A stretch of 64,000 bases of DNA, taken from NCBI GenBank assembly GCA_020634895.1, contig JACKAV010000001.1, positions 1 through 64,000 of the forward strand. The letters are read 5' to 3'. Below are positions 8,095 through 15,196 of this stretch, in pieces. Source of the stretch: Anaerolineales bacterium. Lineage in GTDB: Bacteria > Chloroflexota > Anaerolineae > Anaerolineales > Villigracilaceae. The position numbers and the translations under genes are program-made. The notes beneath the pieces were generated by a model. The model did not search any database and was not told where the DNA came from. It saw only the letters and a program-made list of their open reading frames with translations. The stretch's first letter is position 1; each line of letters begins with the position of its first letter.

Positions 8095-8256
8095 ATGCAG
8101 AATGAACCCGAAGATTTTGTTTTTGAATATGAGTACAACCCATCCCCCAACGCAGAGGAAGCCCTCGCAGAGGCATGGGATATTATCTTTGCGCTCATTC
8201 TGGAAGATTACGAAAACGAACTCCGAGAAAATCAAATTTTGGAGGTCAAAGAATGA
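8095..8256 (+). CDS. Small acidic protein coupled to the initiator
   Basis: 53 aa, very acidic (PSPNAEEALAEAWDII, ALILEDYENELRENQ) and probably helical. Its stop codon overlaps the start of the replication initiator in an ATGA arrangement (8253-8256), so the two are translationally coupled. No family is recognised. Coupling to a rolling-circle initiator suggests copy-number control or an initiator partner, but this is inferred only from position. No good ribosome site is visible before the ATG. Confidence 0.5.
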   Translation: MQNEPEDFVFEYEYNPSPNAEEALAEAWDIIFALILEDYENELRENQILEVKE

Positions 8257-9167
8257 TCGATACAATCCGTGTAAAGTTCCCCATATCCCCTACAGATTTT
8301 CAGCTTGAAGCATGGACACGCATCACATCCAGGATCGGGCAGGGTGAAAAAGTCAGGTACATCTACAACCCTGTATCAGGAAGTGCCGTCCTGCGGTTTA
8401 CCTACTTTCCCGAAGATTACAACGGTTTCCCCATGCTTACCCTTGAAACATCCCTGCCCAAATGGGTATATGGAAATAATTACCAGATGCTTGGAAACAT
8501 CGAAGAAGCTATCAAGATAGCGAATGAAAGACTTGCCAAAGTTCGGGACATTCCCGTTTTGGATCTAGCAGAAGGCATCTTGATACGTCTGGATATGTGC
8601 TACAACCACCAAGTCGGGGATGCAGTGGACGACTACATCAAGGCATTGGGTAATCTGGATTATCCACACCGCAGAACGAAATCCCATCGGTATGAAGGCG
8701 TGGAATATCGCGCCAAGCACAAGGTAACAAAGTTCTACAACAAGGAACATGAATCGGGGAGCATTGAAGCTCGCGGAATATTACGACAGGAAATCACCAT
8801 GCTGAAAGGCAAGGATATTCAAAAACTGACATCGATAAAACGTCCTACCCTGCTTGATGTCCCTGTTTGGATGATCGAACAATCCCTCAAAGACGACTTG
8901 CAATCTTTGGGCTTGCTGAACAATTCGATTGCGAACCGAAGCACCGCCCTGAAAATGTTATGCGAGACATACGGCGAAGATGCAGGGTTTTATTATTTTG
9001 GGTTGCTCATTACCAAAGAGACCAAACCCAAAAAGCATATCAAGGCATTGATGAACAAGCACCCCCGCAGCCTTGACCGCAAGCTAAAGAAGATCAGGGA
9101 TGCAGGTATGCCCGTGACCCTGACTGACAGGGAGGAACCTCTACCGCCCTTGACCATCCAATTATGA
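8253..9167 (+). CDS. Phage/plasmid replication initiator, gene II/X family
   Basis: 304 aa from the ATG at 8253, which has GGAGG 7 nt upstream (TTTTGGAGGTCAAAGAATG). The layout matches phage replication protein G2P/CRI-type initiators of filamentous phages and related plasmids. The N-terminal part begins MIDTIRVKFPIS, followed by ILIRLDMCYNHQVGD near residue 110, KVTKFYNKEHE near 165 and IEARGILRQEITM near 180, the last being the typical conserved region followed by a small C-terminal domain. Such proteins nick one strand at a specific origin to start rolling-circle replication. The nicking tyrosine cannot be assigned by eye. A strongly structured non-coding region follows directly and is a good origin candidate. 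Confidence 0.78.
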   Translation: MIDTIRVKFPISPTDFQLEAWTRITSRIGQGEKVRYIYNPVSGSAVLRFTYFPEDYNGFPMLTLETSLPKWVYGNNYQMLGNIEEAIKIANERLAKVRDIPVLDLAEGILIRLDMCYNHQVGDAVDDYIKALGNLDYPHRRTKSHRYEGVEYRAKHKVTKFYNKEHESGSIEARGILRQEITMLKGKDIQKLTSIKRPTLLDVPVWMIEQSLKDDLQSLGLLNNSIANRSTALKMLCETYGEDAGFYYFGLLITKETKPKKHIKALMNKHPRSLDRKLKKIRDAGMPVTLTDREEPLPPLTIQL

Positions 9168-9816
9168 TTTTCTCTTTTTTTATGTGTCCTATTGTCTCAA
9201 AGTCCCTACTAACAGTCTTGGGGACTTTGTCAAAGACGCAAGCCCCAAGCGGCGCGCCGCCCCTGCCCGCAGGGAGCTACCCGCGCCTGCTTTGGGAGGC
9301 TTGCATTCTCGATTCCGTTGTTTATGCCCGCCAGTAATGACCGTGAAAAGCACCGCATTGCGGGGAACCAAGAGCGGACCCGCAATGCTTGGACAAGCCA
9401 ACGAGCACGGCTTGTCCATCCTTTTCACCGTCCGTGTGTGATGATGTCCGATTGCCTGCAAGTGTGTCTTCTCTTTTCCTACGCCGATAGAACGCGGGCG
9501 ACGCGAACAAGTTCGCGCCACCCGCTTCCCTGTTTCAGCCGCTTGGTACGACGCTCTCTTTTTTTCCGCCCCTGCCATTGTACCGTTCGGCGGTTTGCCC
9601 TTGTCAAGGCTCATGTTGTCTTGCGTGTGCCTGCAAGCGTTATGCGTCAAAGGCGCAAGCTATCCTTGCCCAACGAGTTGGTGAGCCTTGACAATTCCTG
9701 CCCGCCGAACAGTGGATACTTGGGTGCGGAAAAAAAGCAATTTTGGGCGCAATGGGCGTACTGCCCGCCCCAAGCCATCATGTTAGAATGCGCGAAGGCG
9801 CGAAAGGATAACCAAA
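9168..9816. other. Candidate replication origin or att region rich in inverted repeats
   Basis: A 649-bp gene-free region. In order it holds: CAAAGTCCC 9198-9206 with GGGACTTTG 9221-9229 (possibly the initiator's terminator); GCAAGCCCCAAGC 9238-9250 with GCTTTGGGAGGCTTGC 9289-9304, enclosing further GC palindromes; a cross-shaped unit in which GTGAAAAG 9343-9350 pairs with CTTTTCAC 9421-9428 and encloses two perfect hairpins (9355-9388 and 9391-9417); GCGGG with an inner perfect CGCGAAC/GTTCGCG hairpin at 9494-9525; and a long arm at 9585-9710 built from perfect 9-bp and 13-bp inverted repeats. Inferred use: rolling-circle origin with single-strand folds, recombinase attachment site, or structured RNA. 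Confidence 0.6.
9585..9710. repeat. Long interrupted inverted repeat upstream of the recombinase
   Basis: GTTCGGCGG (9585-9593) pairs with CCGCCGAAC (9702-9710), and TTGTCAAGGCTCA (9601-9613) pairs with TGAGCCTTGACAA (9682-9694). Both pairings are perfect, with equal 7-nt gaps between the two arms on each side. The inner loop carries CTTGCG/CGCAAG and CCAACGAGTTGG. The right end lies 106 bp before the serine recombinase start, the usual place for its attP site. Confidence 0.75.
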
Positions 9817-11415
9817 ATGAGAATAGCCATCTATGCCCGTGTAAGTTCTGATACCCAAGCGAAGGAAGGCACGATTGAATCTCAAATCGAAGCCTTGCGA
9901 GAGTATGCAAAGAAGCATAAATACAAGATTGCTTATGAATGTCTTGACGATGGATACAGCGGATCAAACCTAGACCGCCCAGGGCTGGACGAGTTGCGAG
10001 ATTTGATGCAGGCAGGAGAAATCAAAGGCGTTTTGATTTTGTCCCTTGATAGATTATCCCGAAACCAAGCCAATCAAATCATTTTGATGGAGGAATTCAA
10101 GAAGCGCGATATTCAGGTGATTTTTACCAATCAGAATTTTGAACAAAATGCCGAAGGTAATTTAATGCTGACCATTCAAGGTGCAGTAGCAGAGTATGAA
10201 AGAGAAAAAATACTTGACCGCATGAGGCGCGGAACCATTCACGCGATAAAGAATGGACAAATCAACGGAGGTAATCCAGCTTATGGATACCGATACATTC
10301 CCAAGACGAAAGACAGGGTTGGTCATTGGGAAATAAATCCAGAAGAGGAAAAGATTGTCCGATATATCTATGACTTGTATGTCAACGAAGGATTAAGCGC
10401 AACCGCCATTGTAAAACGCTTGAATGATGAAGCTGTCCCTTGCAGAAGTTCAAAATGGTGGTCACGTCAGGTTTTTTCCATCCTGCAAAAGGAATTTTAT
10501 ATTGGCATAGCGTATATGTTCAGACGGAAAGCGGTTGAACCAAAACGGAACGCCAAGACAAAGGATTATTACAAGCGTAAGAACAGAAGCCGGATTGATC
10601 GCCCACGCGAGGATTGGGTGGGTATTCCTGTCCCCGCCATCATTGACCGCGAGATGTGGGAAAAGGCGCAGGAACGCAGACAGAAAAACATCCACACATC
10701 GAAGAGGAATAACCGCAAGAACCATTATTTACTTCGCGGTTTGGTTGTTTGTGGTTTATGTGGCAGTATGGCATCGGGATATGTCAGCAATAAATCCACT
10801 TATTACAGTTGTCGGGCAAAGCGCGGTAATAATGTTCACACCATCCCCCATGATGAATTAATTCAAGTTTCACATCCATCTTTTGATGATAAGGTATGGG
10901 TAGGGTTGACTGAATTACTAAGTGACCCAAAGAAGATAAAGGAACAGGTTGGTAAACGAGTTCAGACAAGAAAGTCTGATAATTCCCCCATTGGACAGCC
11001 TGCCAATGAGATTGATAAAGAGCTTGATAAACTGGCAGCGCAGGAACAACGATTGATTACCGCCTACCGTCAGGAGGTTATCAACCTTGACGAGTTGAAA
11101 ACGCAGAAAGGCATGATTGCTGAAAGACGCAAGGTTTTGGAGGCGAAAAAGAAAGCCTTTGAAAGCCGTTCAAACGCTCCAGAACAGCCTAAAATCACAA
11201 TGGCTATGTTAGGTGATGTGTCCGCACGTTTTAGCCGTGTTATGGCAAAAGCAGACTTCCAGACCCAAGAGAAGATAGTCAATCACTTGGTGAATTCGGT
11301 TAGGCTGTTTACCGATAAGGCGATTATTCGAGGTAATATACCTGTAGATAAATTTGACGCATTGATACCGCTCCCCTTTGGGGGAGGCGGGGGAGGGGTT
11401 TGTTCGCTGTTTTGA
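9817..11415 (+). CDS. Large serine recombinase (site-specific integrase)
   Basis: 532 aa. The resolvase-type catalytic domain begins MRIAIYARVSSDTQ, with Ser10 as the likely nucleophile, and carries the conserved SLDRLSRN (near 76) and AEYEREKI (near 125) motifs. A recombinase domain follows (GGNPAYGYRY, then LNDEAVPCR and the Trp-rich segment WWSRQVFSILQ), then a zinc-ribbon-like segment with C312, C315 and C332 whose fourth ligand is not obvious, and a basic coiled coil near 395-450. Large serine recombinases integrate and excise phages and elements by concerted double-strand cleavage. AAAGGA precedes the ATG. The last codons run through a GGGGAGG-rich stretch. Confidence 0.93.
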   Translation: MRIAIYARVSSDTQAKEGTIESQIEALREYAKKHKYKIAYECLDDGYSGSNLDRPGLDELRDLMQAGEIKGVLILSLDRLSRNQANQIILMEEFKKRDIQVIFTNQNFEQNAEGNLMLTIQGAVAEYEREKILDRMRRGTIHAIKNGQINGGNPAYGYRYIPKTKDRVGHWEINPEEEKIVRYIYDLYVNEGLSATAIVKRLNDEAVPCRSSKWWSRQVFSILQKEFYIGIAYMFRRKAVEPKRNAKTKDYYKRKNRSRIDRPREDWVGIPVPAIIDREMWEKAQERRQKNIHTSKRNNRKNHYLLRGLVVCGLCGSMASGYVSNKSTYYSCRAKRGNNVHTIPHDELIQVSHPSFDDKVWVGLTELLSDPKKIKEQVGKRVQTRKSDNSPIGQPANEIDKELDKLAAQEQRLITAYRQEVINLDELKTQKGMIAERRKVLEAKKKAFESRSNAPEQPKITMAMLGDVSARFSRVMAKADFQTQEKIVNHLVNSVRLFTDKAIIRGNIPVDKFDALIPLPFGGGGGGVCSLF

Positions 11416-11429
11416 ATTACAATCCCGCC

Positions 11430-11798
11430 ATGCCAGTCAAAGACATCAACCCAGGTCAAAAAGTCACGAAAGAAAAACAGGAACGCGCCAAAGAACTACG
11501 GCGCAACATGACTCCTGCCGAGAAGATTCTATGGCATGAACTTCGGGCAAACAAACTTGGTGTTCATTTCAGAAGGCAACAAATCATTGCAGGATTCATC
11601 GTTGATTTCTACTGTCACAAGGCGGGGCTGGTCATCGAAGTCGATGGCGACATCCACGACTTGCAGAAGGAAGAAGATGAACGGCGGGAGAAGGTATTGT
11701 CCGCGCTGAGGTTAAGGATTGTCAGATTTAGGAATGATGAGGTCGTGAGGGATCTGTCCGCGGTGGTGGGGAAGATCAAGGAAGTGATTTCAGAGTAA
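11430..11798 (+). CDS. DUF559 endonuclease-like protein
   Basis: 122 aa from the ATG at 11430; an in-frame start at 11400 would overlap the recombinase end. It is a DUF559-type protein related to very-short-patch repair endonucleases: RRNMTPAEKILWHELRANKLG, then FRRQQIIAGFIVDFYC, then LVIEVDGDIH (the acidic Glu-Val-Asp-Gly metal-site pattern) and RLRIVRFRNDEVV at the end. The PD-(D/E)XK-like core (D...E-V-D) is present, so the nuclease may be active. DUF559 genes often accompany mobile elements. Its C-terminal coding sequence is repeated as a remnant 450 bp downstream. Confidence 0.85.
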   Translation: MPVKDINPGQKVTKEKQERAKELRRNMTPAEKILWHELRANKLGVHFRRQQIIAGFIVDFYCHKAGLVIEVDGDIHDLQKEEDERREKVLSALRLRIVRFRNDEVVRDLSAVVGKIKEVISE

Positions 11799-11819
11799 AC
11801 TTCGTCAAGGAGTCATATC

Positions 11820-12209
11820 ATGCCATCAAAATCCAAAAGAAGCCTTCTGGATGTGGTTGGGAAAGAAACCTACGATGTGTGGGTGGATATGATTCGTGAA
11901 CTTGTCCCTGAAGGAAGAACACATAGACTTTCAGTGGTCATCGCAGGGATGTTGGAATATGCTGTGGATAAGTCCATGCAGATAGAGCATAGAAACGAGG
12001 AAGAGCATTCTGTTGCCATGTCATTGATCGATGCAACAGATACAAGCGACCCTGATTCCATCAAGAAATTAATCCACGATGTAGTAGACAAATTATTCAA
12101 AGATGCGGGAGTTAAGTACGAAAGAGTCAGCAAGCGCGGGGAACCTTACAGCATTGCTGATGAAATTTATAACGAGTTTTCGTGCTGGTACGATTATCCG
12201 TGGGATTGA
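11820..12209 (+). CDS. Hypothetical protein, 129 aa
   Basis: 129 aa, starting MPSKSKRSLLDVVGKETYDVWVDMIRELV; soluble and helical with an acidic C-terminal half. A ribosome site (AAGGAG, 6-8 nt before the ATG) supports the start. It lies between the DUF559 gene and the DUF559 remnant, so it is part of the mobile segment. The residues EGRTHRLSVVIAGMLEYAV could form a ribbon-helix-helix-like or short helical dimer region, but no family is recognised. Confidence 0.6.
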   Translation: MPSKSKRSLLDVVGKETYDVWVDMIRELVPEGRTHRLSVVIAGMLEYAVDKSMQIEHRNEEEHSVAMSLIDATDTSDPDSIKKLIHDVVDKLFKDAGVKYERVSKRGEPYSIADEIYNEFSCWYDYPWD

Positions 12210-12295
12210 CTGCCCGCTTTGGGAACGATAAAGTAATGAAAGGCTTGTCCGCGGTGGTGCAGAAGATCAAAACATTCATTCTTCATCATTCATAA
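12206..12295 (+). pseudogene. DUF559 C-terminal remnant
   Basis: Reading from 12206 in frame gives LTARFGNDKVMKGLSAVVQK and ends at the stop at 12293-12295. This matches the end of the DUF559 gene upstream (IVRFRNDEVVRDLSAVVGKI). The nucleotides TGTCCGCGGTGGTG, two variable bases and GAAGATCAA are shared between 11755-11779 and 12246-12270. Nothing of the N-terminal part remains. It is therefore a decayed second DUF559 copy or a recombination scar with the 129-aa gene placed between the two copies. Its end overlaps the convergent 175-aa gene. Confidence 0.6.
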
Positions 12296-12803
12296 TTGCT
12301 TTTGCCACATTCCCCGCAAGATCATACACCTCGACCAAAACCCTGCCTGCGTGTTGCAGCAAATAAGTCCAATTTTCTGTGCCGCCTTCCTGCACGGCGT
12401 CGCTTTTTTCCAACACGCCCTCGTCACCAAAGACCGTCACACTTACCTTTGTAACCATCACATCATCGCTCGCCTTTATCATCACCAGTGTCCCTTCCCG
12501 CTTCACCTCATGGATGACAGGCGCGTGAAAGAAATCCGCAATTGCCACATTGTAGGCGTTTTTATTTGTCCCAGCCGCCAGTTGGGCATAAATGGGATGC
12601 GTCTTCGAAGCGACCTTGGCATAAGCACTTGCCTCTTTTACCTTGGAGTGATGCGCCTTCTGCGCCTCGCTCAACACCCGATGGCTGAAATCCGGCACCG
12701 CCGCCATGATCGTCCGCCCGTCACGTAGCTGCCGAAAGACCACCTGCCCCGCAAATTTTCCGCTCACACCCTGCAAAATGATATTTTTTCGTACTTTTGC
12801 CAT
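12276..12803 (-). CDS. Hypothetical protein, 175 aa
   Basis: 175 aa beginning MAKVRKNIILQGVSGKFAGQ. Residues 1-90 are basic and mixed (VVFRQLRDGRTIMAAVPDFS); residues 95-170 look like an all-beta domain (TLVMIKASDDVMVTKVSVTV, VLVEVYDLAGNVAKAI) resembling an immunoglobulin or fibronectin-type fold. It has no signal peptide. A GGAGG ribosome site lies just upstream of the ATG (reverse of CCTCC near 12810). Four 11-bp direct repeats and a TATAAT-like -10 box lie upstream. No family is recognised. It may mark the inner edge of the accessory region. Confidence 0.6.
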   Translation of the reverse strand: MAKVRKNIILQGVSGKFAGQVVFRQLRDGRTIMAAVPDFSHRVLSEAQKAHHSKVKEASAYAKVASKTHPIYAQLAAGTNKNAYNVAIADFFHAPVIHEVKREGTLVMIKASDDVMVTKVSVTVFGDEGVLEKSDAVQEGGTENWTYLLQHAGRVLVEVYDLAGNVAKAIMNDEE

Positions 12804-12841
12804 TATGTATCCTCCTTGGCTTTGCCGCCCGTTTTTCGATG

Positions 12842-12898
12842 TAGCTGTATCCTAGCTGTATCCTGTCTGTATCCAATCCGTATCAGTTTTGTATTATA
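12842..12898 (-). promoter_or_regulatory. Four tandem 11-bp repeats with a -10 box
   Basis: Four consecutive 11-mers, TAGCTGTATCC (12842-12852), TAGCTGTATCC, TGTCTGTATCC and AATCCGTATCA (to 12885), read GGATACAGCTA-type on the minus strand. A TATAAT hexamer on the minus strand (12893-12898) lies just upstream, so the repeats would sit in the early transcribed leader of the 175-aa gene. An 11-bp period places each unit on the same DNA face, as expected for cooperative protein binding. Confidence 0.55.
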
Positions 12899-12983
12899 CC
12901 GCCGATGGTACTGCGCATTCACGGATGAAGCCATAAGGAAGATCAGGGGGAGTGTCCATCATAGAAGATAAAGGAATCCTTCA

Positions 12984-13056
12984 CCACAGAGAGCACAGAG
13001 TTCACGGAGAAAACAAAGAAGAATCTCTGTGCTCTCCGTGTGCTCCGTGGTGAATA
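12984..13056. repeat. Dispersed hairpin repeat, family A
   Basis: An imperfect inverted repeat whose arms are TTCACCAC with GTGGTGAA and GAGAGCACAGAG with CTCTGTGCTCTC. The left arm and loop sequence (CCACNGAG, then GCACAGAG, then CACGGAGAAAA) recur in reverse orientation at 61134-61174. The rest of 12804-13161 holds the 11-bp repeats and no gene. Confidence 0.65.
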
Positions 13057-13161
13057 TTTACTACATTACTTCCGAATGTAGACACTCCCAGCTCAGGGGT
13101 TTGAATTAGCTTCTCATCAACCGATGATACAATCGCGTATCGCCGCAAAGGAACACATCGA

Positions 13162-14520
13162 ATGACTATTACAGAAAGCATCAACAACCTGAACCCTGCT
13201 CCCCCGCGCGTGGCAGGATTGCCTGTTTTGGGGAATGCGCTCGATTTTCTCAACCGCCCGATGGAATTCTTCGTCGAAAGCTACCACAAATACGGACCGA
13301 TCTTCCGCATCCAGGTCTTGAACCAGAAATTTGTCATCCTCGGCGGGCTGGAGGCGAATCGTTTTCTCGCAAAAGCCCCCGATGAAATGTTTTCCAGCAA
13401 ACCGCTCTTTGGCGGCTTTGCGGAAGAAATGAACGCGCCCAGTTCCATCGTGGCATTGGATGGCGAACAGCATCGTCATATGCGCAAGGTCATGCAGCGC
13501 GGCTATTCCAAAAGCGGATTGTCCCCACATCTCAATAATATGGCGCAGATCACATATCAGACCGCCCACGCATGGAAACCCGGTGAGATCATCTTCGCGC
13601 GCGACGCATTCCAACGCCTTGTCACCGAACAGCTTGGAACCGCCCTTGCCAACCACTCAGCGAGTGAATATTTCGAGTCCATTCGTTATTATCTCGGCAC
13701 CCTGCTGGCAGTGTTGGTGATGAAGACCCAGCCGCGCATCATCCTGTCCATGCCGCGCTTTAAGAACGCGCGCCAAAAAGTGATGGAGTTCGCGCAGATC
13801 GTTCTGGAGGAACACCGTCAGCCCGGCAGCGAGCACGACCCCGATCTGGTGGATGACCTCCTCGCCGCAGTCGACTGGAACGGCGACCCATTCAAAGAGA
13901 ACGACCTGCTTGCCGCCACCATCGGTCCTTTCTTTGCTGGTATGGATACGGTTGCCAACACCATGGGCTTCATGATGTACGCCCTCCTCAAACATCCCGA
14001 GGTTTACAACGCCATCGAAAAAGAAGTGGATGAACACTTCGCCGACGGCATTCCGTCCTATCAGGAACTTCCCAAACTCCAGACCTTGTACGCCGCAACG
14101 ATAGAAACGCTTCGACGCTACCCCGTGGCTGGATTCAGCCCCCGCGGCGCGATGCAGTCCTTCGACTTTGCCGGTCACCACGTCAACGCCGGGGAGAATG
14201 TGATCTTCGTCAACGGGCTGACGCACTTCCTGCCGGAGTATTTCCCCGACCCGTGGAACTTCGACATTCAGCGTTATATTCCCCCGCGCAGGGAACACAA
14301 ACAGGGGCAGGGTGTCTTCGCTCCTTATACGCTTGGCTCGCACACCTGTCTGGGCGCCGGTATCGCAGAAGTGCAATTAATGGTCTCGGTGGGCGCACTC
14401 ATCCGCGCCGCCCGCCTGGAACTGGAACGCCCCGGCTATGAACTCAAGGTCAGGCAAATGCCCATCCCCGGTCCCGACTTCAATTTCAAGCTTCGCGTAA
14501 CGGAATTGCGCAATATGTAA
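13162..14520 (+). CDS. Cytochrome P450
   Basis: 452 aa soluble P450 monooxygenase. The proline-rich start (NPAPPRVAGLPVLGNALDF) is followed by the I-helix oxygen-activation motif GPFFAGMDTVANTMGF (near 253-268), the K-helix ETLRR (315-319, ExxR) and the heme loop FAPYTLGSHTCLGAG with proximal Cys396. Histidine replaces the usual Arg in the FxxGxRxCxG pattern, which is seen in many bacterial P450s. No membrane anchor is present. The substrate cannot be told. No redox partner gene is adjacent, so ferredoxin and reductase must come from elsewhere. It lies just inside the core side of the accessory boundary. Confidence 0.93.
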   Translation: MTITESINNLNPAPPRVAGLPVLGNALDFLNRPMEFFVESYHKYGPIFRIQVLNQKFVILGGLEANRFLAKAPDEMFSSKPLFGGFAEEMNAPSSIVALDGEQHRHMRKVMQRGYSKSGLSPHLNNMAQITYQTAHAWKPGEIIFARDAFQRLVTEQLGTALANHSASEYFESIRYYLGTLLAVLVMKTQPRIILSMPRFKNARQKVMEFAQIVLEEHRQPGSEHDPDLVDDLLAAVDWNGDPFKENDLLAATIGPFFAGMDTVANTMGFMMYALLKHPEVYNAIEKEVDEHFADGIPSYQELPKLQTLYAATIETLRRYPVAGFSPRGAMQSFDFAGHHVNAGENVIFVNGLTHFLPEYFPDPWNFDIQRYIPPRREHKQGQGVFAPYTLGSHTCLGAGIAEVQLMVSVGALIRAARLELERPGYELKVRQMPIPGPDFNFKLRVTELRNM

Positions 14521-14549
14521 TATGCATGGATTTTTTACGGATGGGTATG

Positions 14550-14717
14550 TCAAATTCCGGTAGTGTGGAGACGAAACTTAAAATGGAGAATCAGATTGCC
14601 GCTATAAAATGAAACAACACTTCCGCCTGATAGAACGACCTGAATTCCATCTGCTTGTAATGCGTCTTGAACATAGGCTGCCAGTTCCACCTGGCTCATG
14701 TTCTTGATCTTTTTCAT
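14550..14717 (-). pseudogene. Truncated nucleotidyltransferase toxin remnant
   Basis: 55 codons starting MKKIKNMSQVELAAYVQDAL. IQVVLSGGSVVSFYSGN matches the N-terminal nucleotide-binding GGS loop of DUF6036/AbiEii-type nucleotidyltransferases. After SGN the family would continue with a catalytic acidic pair (DLDF-like), but here the frame runs out within 14 codons, so the catalytic core is missing. The start overlaps the stop of the winged-helix gene (ATGA), the usual coupling of antitoxin and toxin in such pairs. It is inferred to be a dead toxin gene left by a deletion. Confidence 0.6.
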
Positions 14718-15043
14718 AGTGTTTTCCCCCTTGCCCGTGGACGGCGTCGATTCATTTGGAGTTCTTCCCGCTCTTTCGCGGAATAAAATGACAACGTCTT
14801 TTCGAGTAATGCTTTCAATTCAGCGAGGAATGGGTAACGCGGATTGAATTCATAAGGGCGGGTTCGCCCGATGGAGCGACTGACGAGAACGCCGCCTTTC
14901 TCAAACTTGTCCAATTGCATTTGAATCGGTTTCAAGTCCGTGCCGTAAAAATTGGCGATTTCTCGCGCGTAACCCTCTTCTCTTACAAAGATGTATATCA
15001 ACACGCGTTCAGCGTTTTTGGAACCCAGAAGTATTTCGATCAC
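14714..15043 (-). CDS. Winged-helix regulator (antitoxin-like)
   Basis: 109 aa. Residues 5-70 form an ArsR-like winged helix (SKNAERVLIYIFVREEGYAR, then FYGTDLKPIQMQLDKFEKGG as recognition helix and VLVSRSIGRTRPYEFN as the wing). The C-terminus is very basic (NRRRPRARGKTL). Such proteins are found upstream of DUF6036-type nucleotidyltransferase genes as likely antitoxin-repressors. The start is followed upstream by four phased TGACGT sites, probably its own operator. The partner gene is truncated, so the protein may now work only as a regulator. Confidence 0.7.
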   Translation of the reverse strand: MIEILLGSKNAERVLIYIFVREEGYAREIANFYGTDLKPIQMQLDKFEKGGVLVSRSIGRTRPYEFNPRYPFLAELKALLEKTLSFYSAKEREELQMNRRRPRARGKTL

Positions 15044-15054
15044 GGAATTTCTCC

Positions 15055-15093
15055 TGACGTCAATTTGACGTTTTGTGACGTCTTATTGACGTC
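15055..15093 (-). promoter_or_regulatory. Four phased TGACGT operator sites
   Basis: TGACGTC at 15055, TGACGTT at 15066, TGACGTC at 15076 and TGACGTC at 15087. The spacings of 11, 10 and 11 bp put all four on one face of the helix. The array starts 12 bp upstream of the winged-helix ATG (15043) and probably overlaps its promoter, pointing to autoregulation. Confidence 0.7.
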
Positions 15094-15196
15094 ATTTTAT
15101 CATGACCCAAAGATATGCGAAAGGAAAGACCGTCCACTATGCTTTGAAATCAGAGTATCCATTTTGAGATAAGATTGACTCAAATTAGGAGACTCC

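Noticed and set aside
9189..9851. ORFs of 153 and 177 aa in the structured region
   Set aside because: Both lack ribosome sites, overlap each other on opposite strands, and are rich in Arg, Cys and Ser; they come from the inverted repeats.
6199..12295. Complete inovirus prophage
   Set aside because: No Zot/gpI-type ATPase, no coat proteins with membrane helices and no single-strand-binding protein could be found; only the initiator is of phage type.
13657..14376. 239-aa ORF on the minus strand opposite the P450 gene
   Set aside because: The P450 reading frame has all family motifs; the opposite frame is a shadow in GC-rich DNA.
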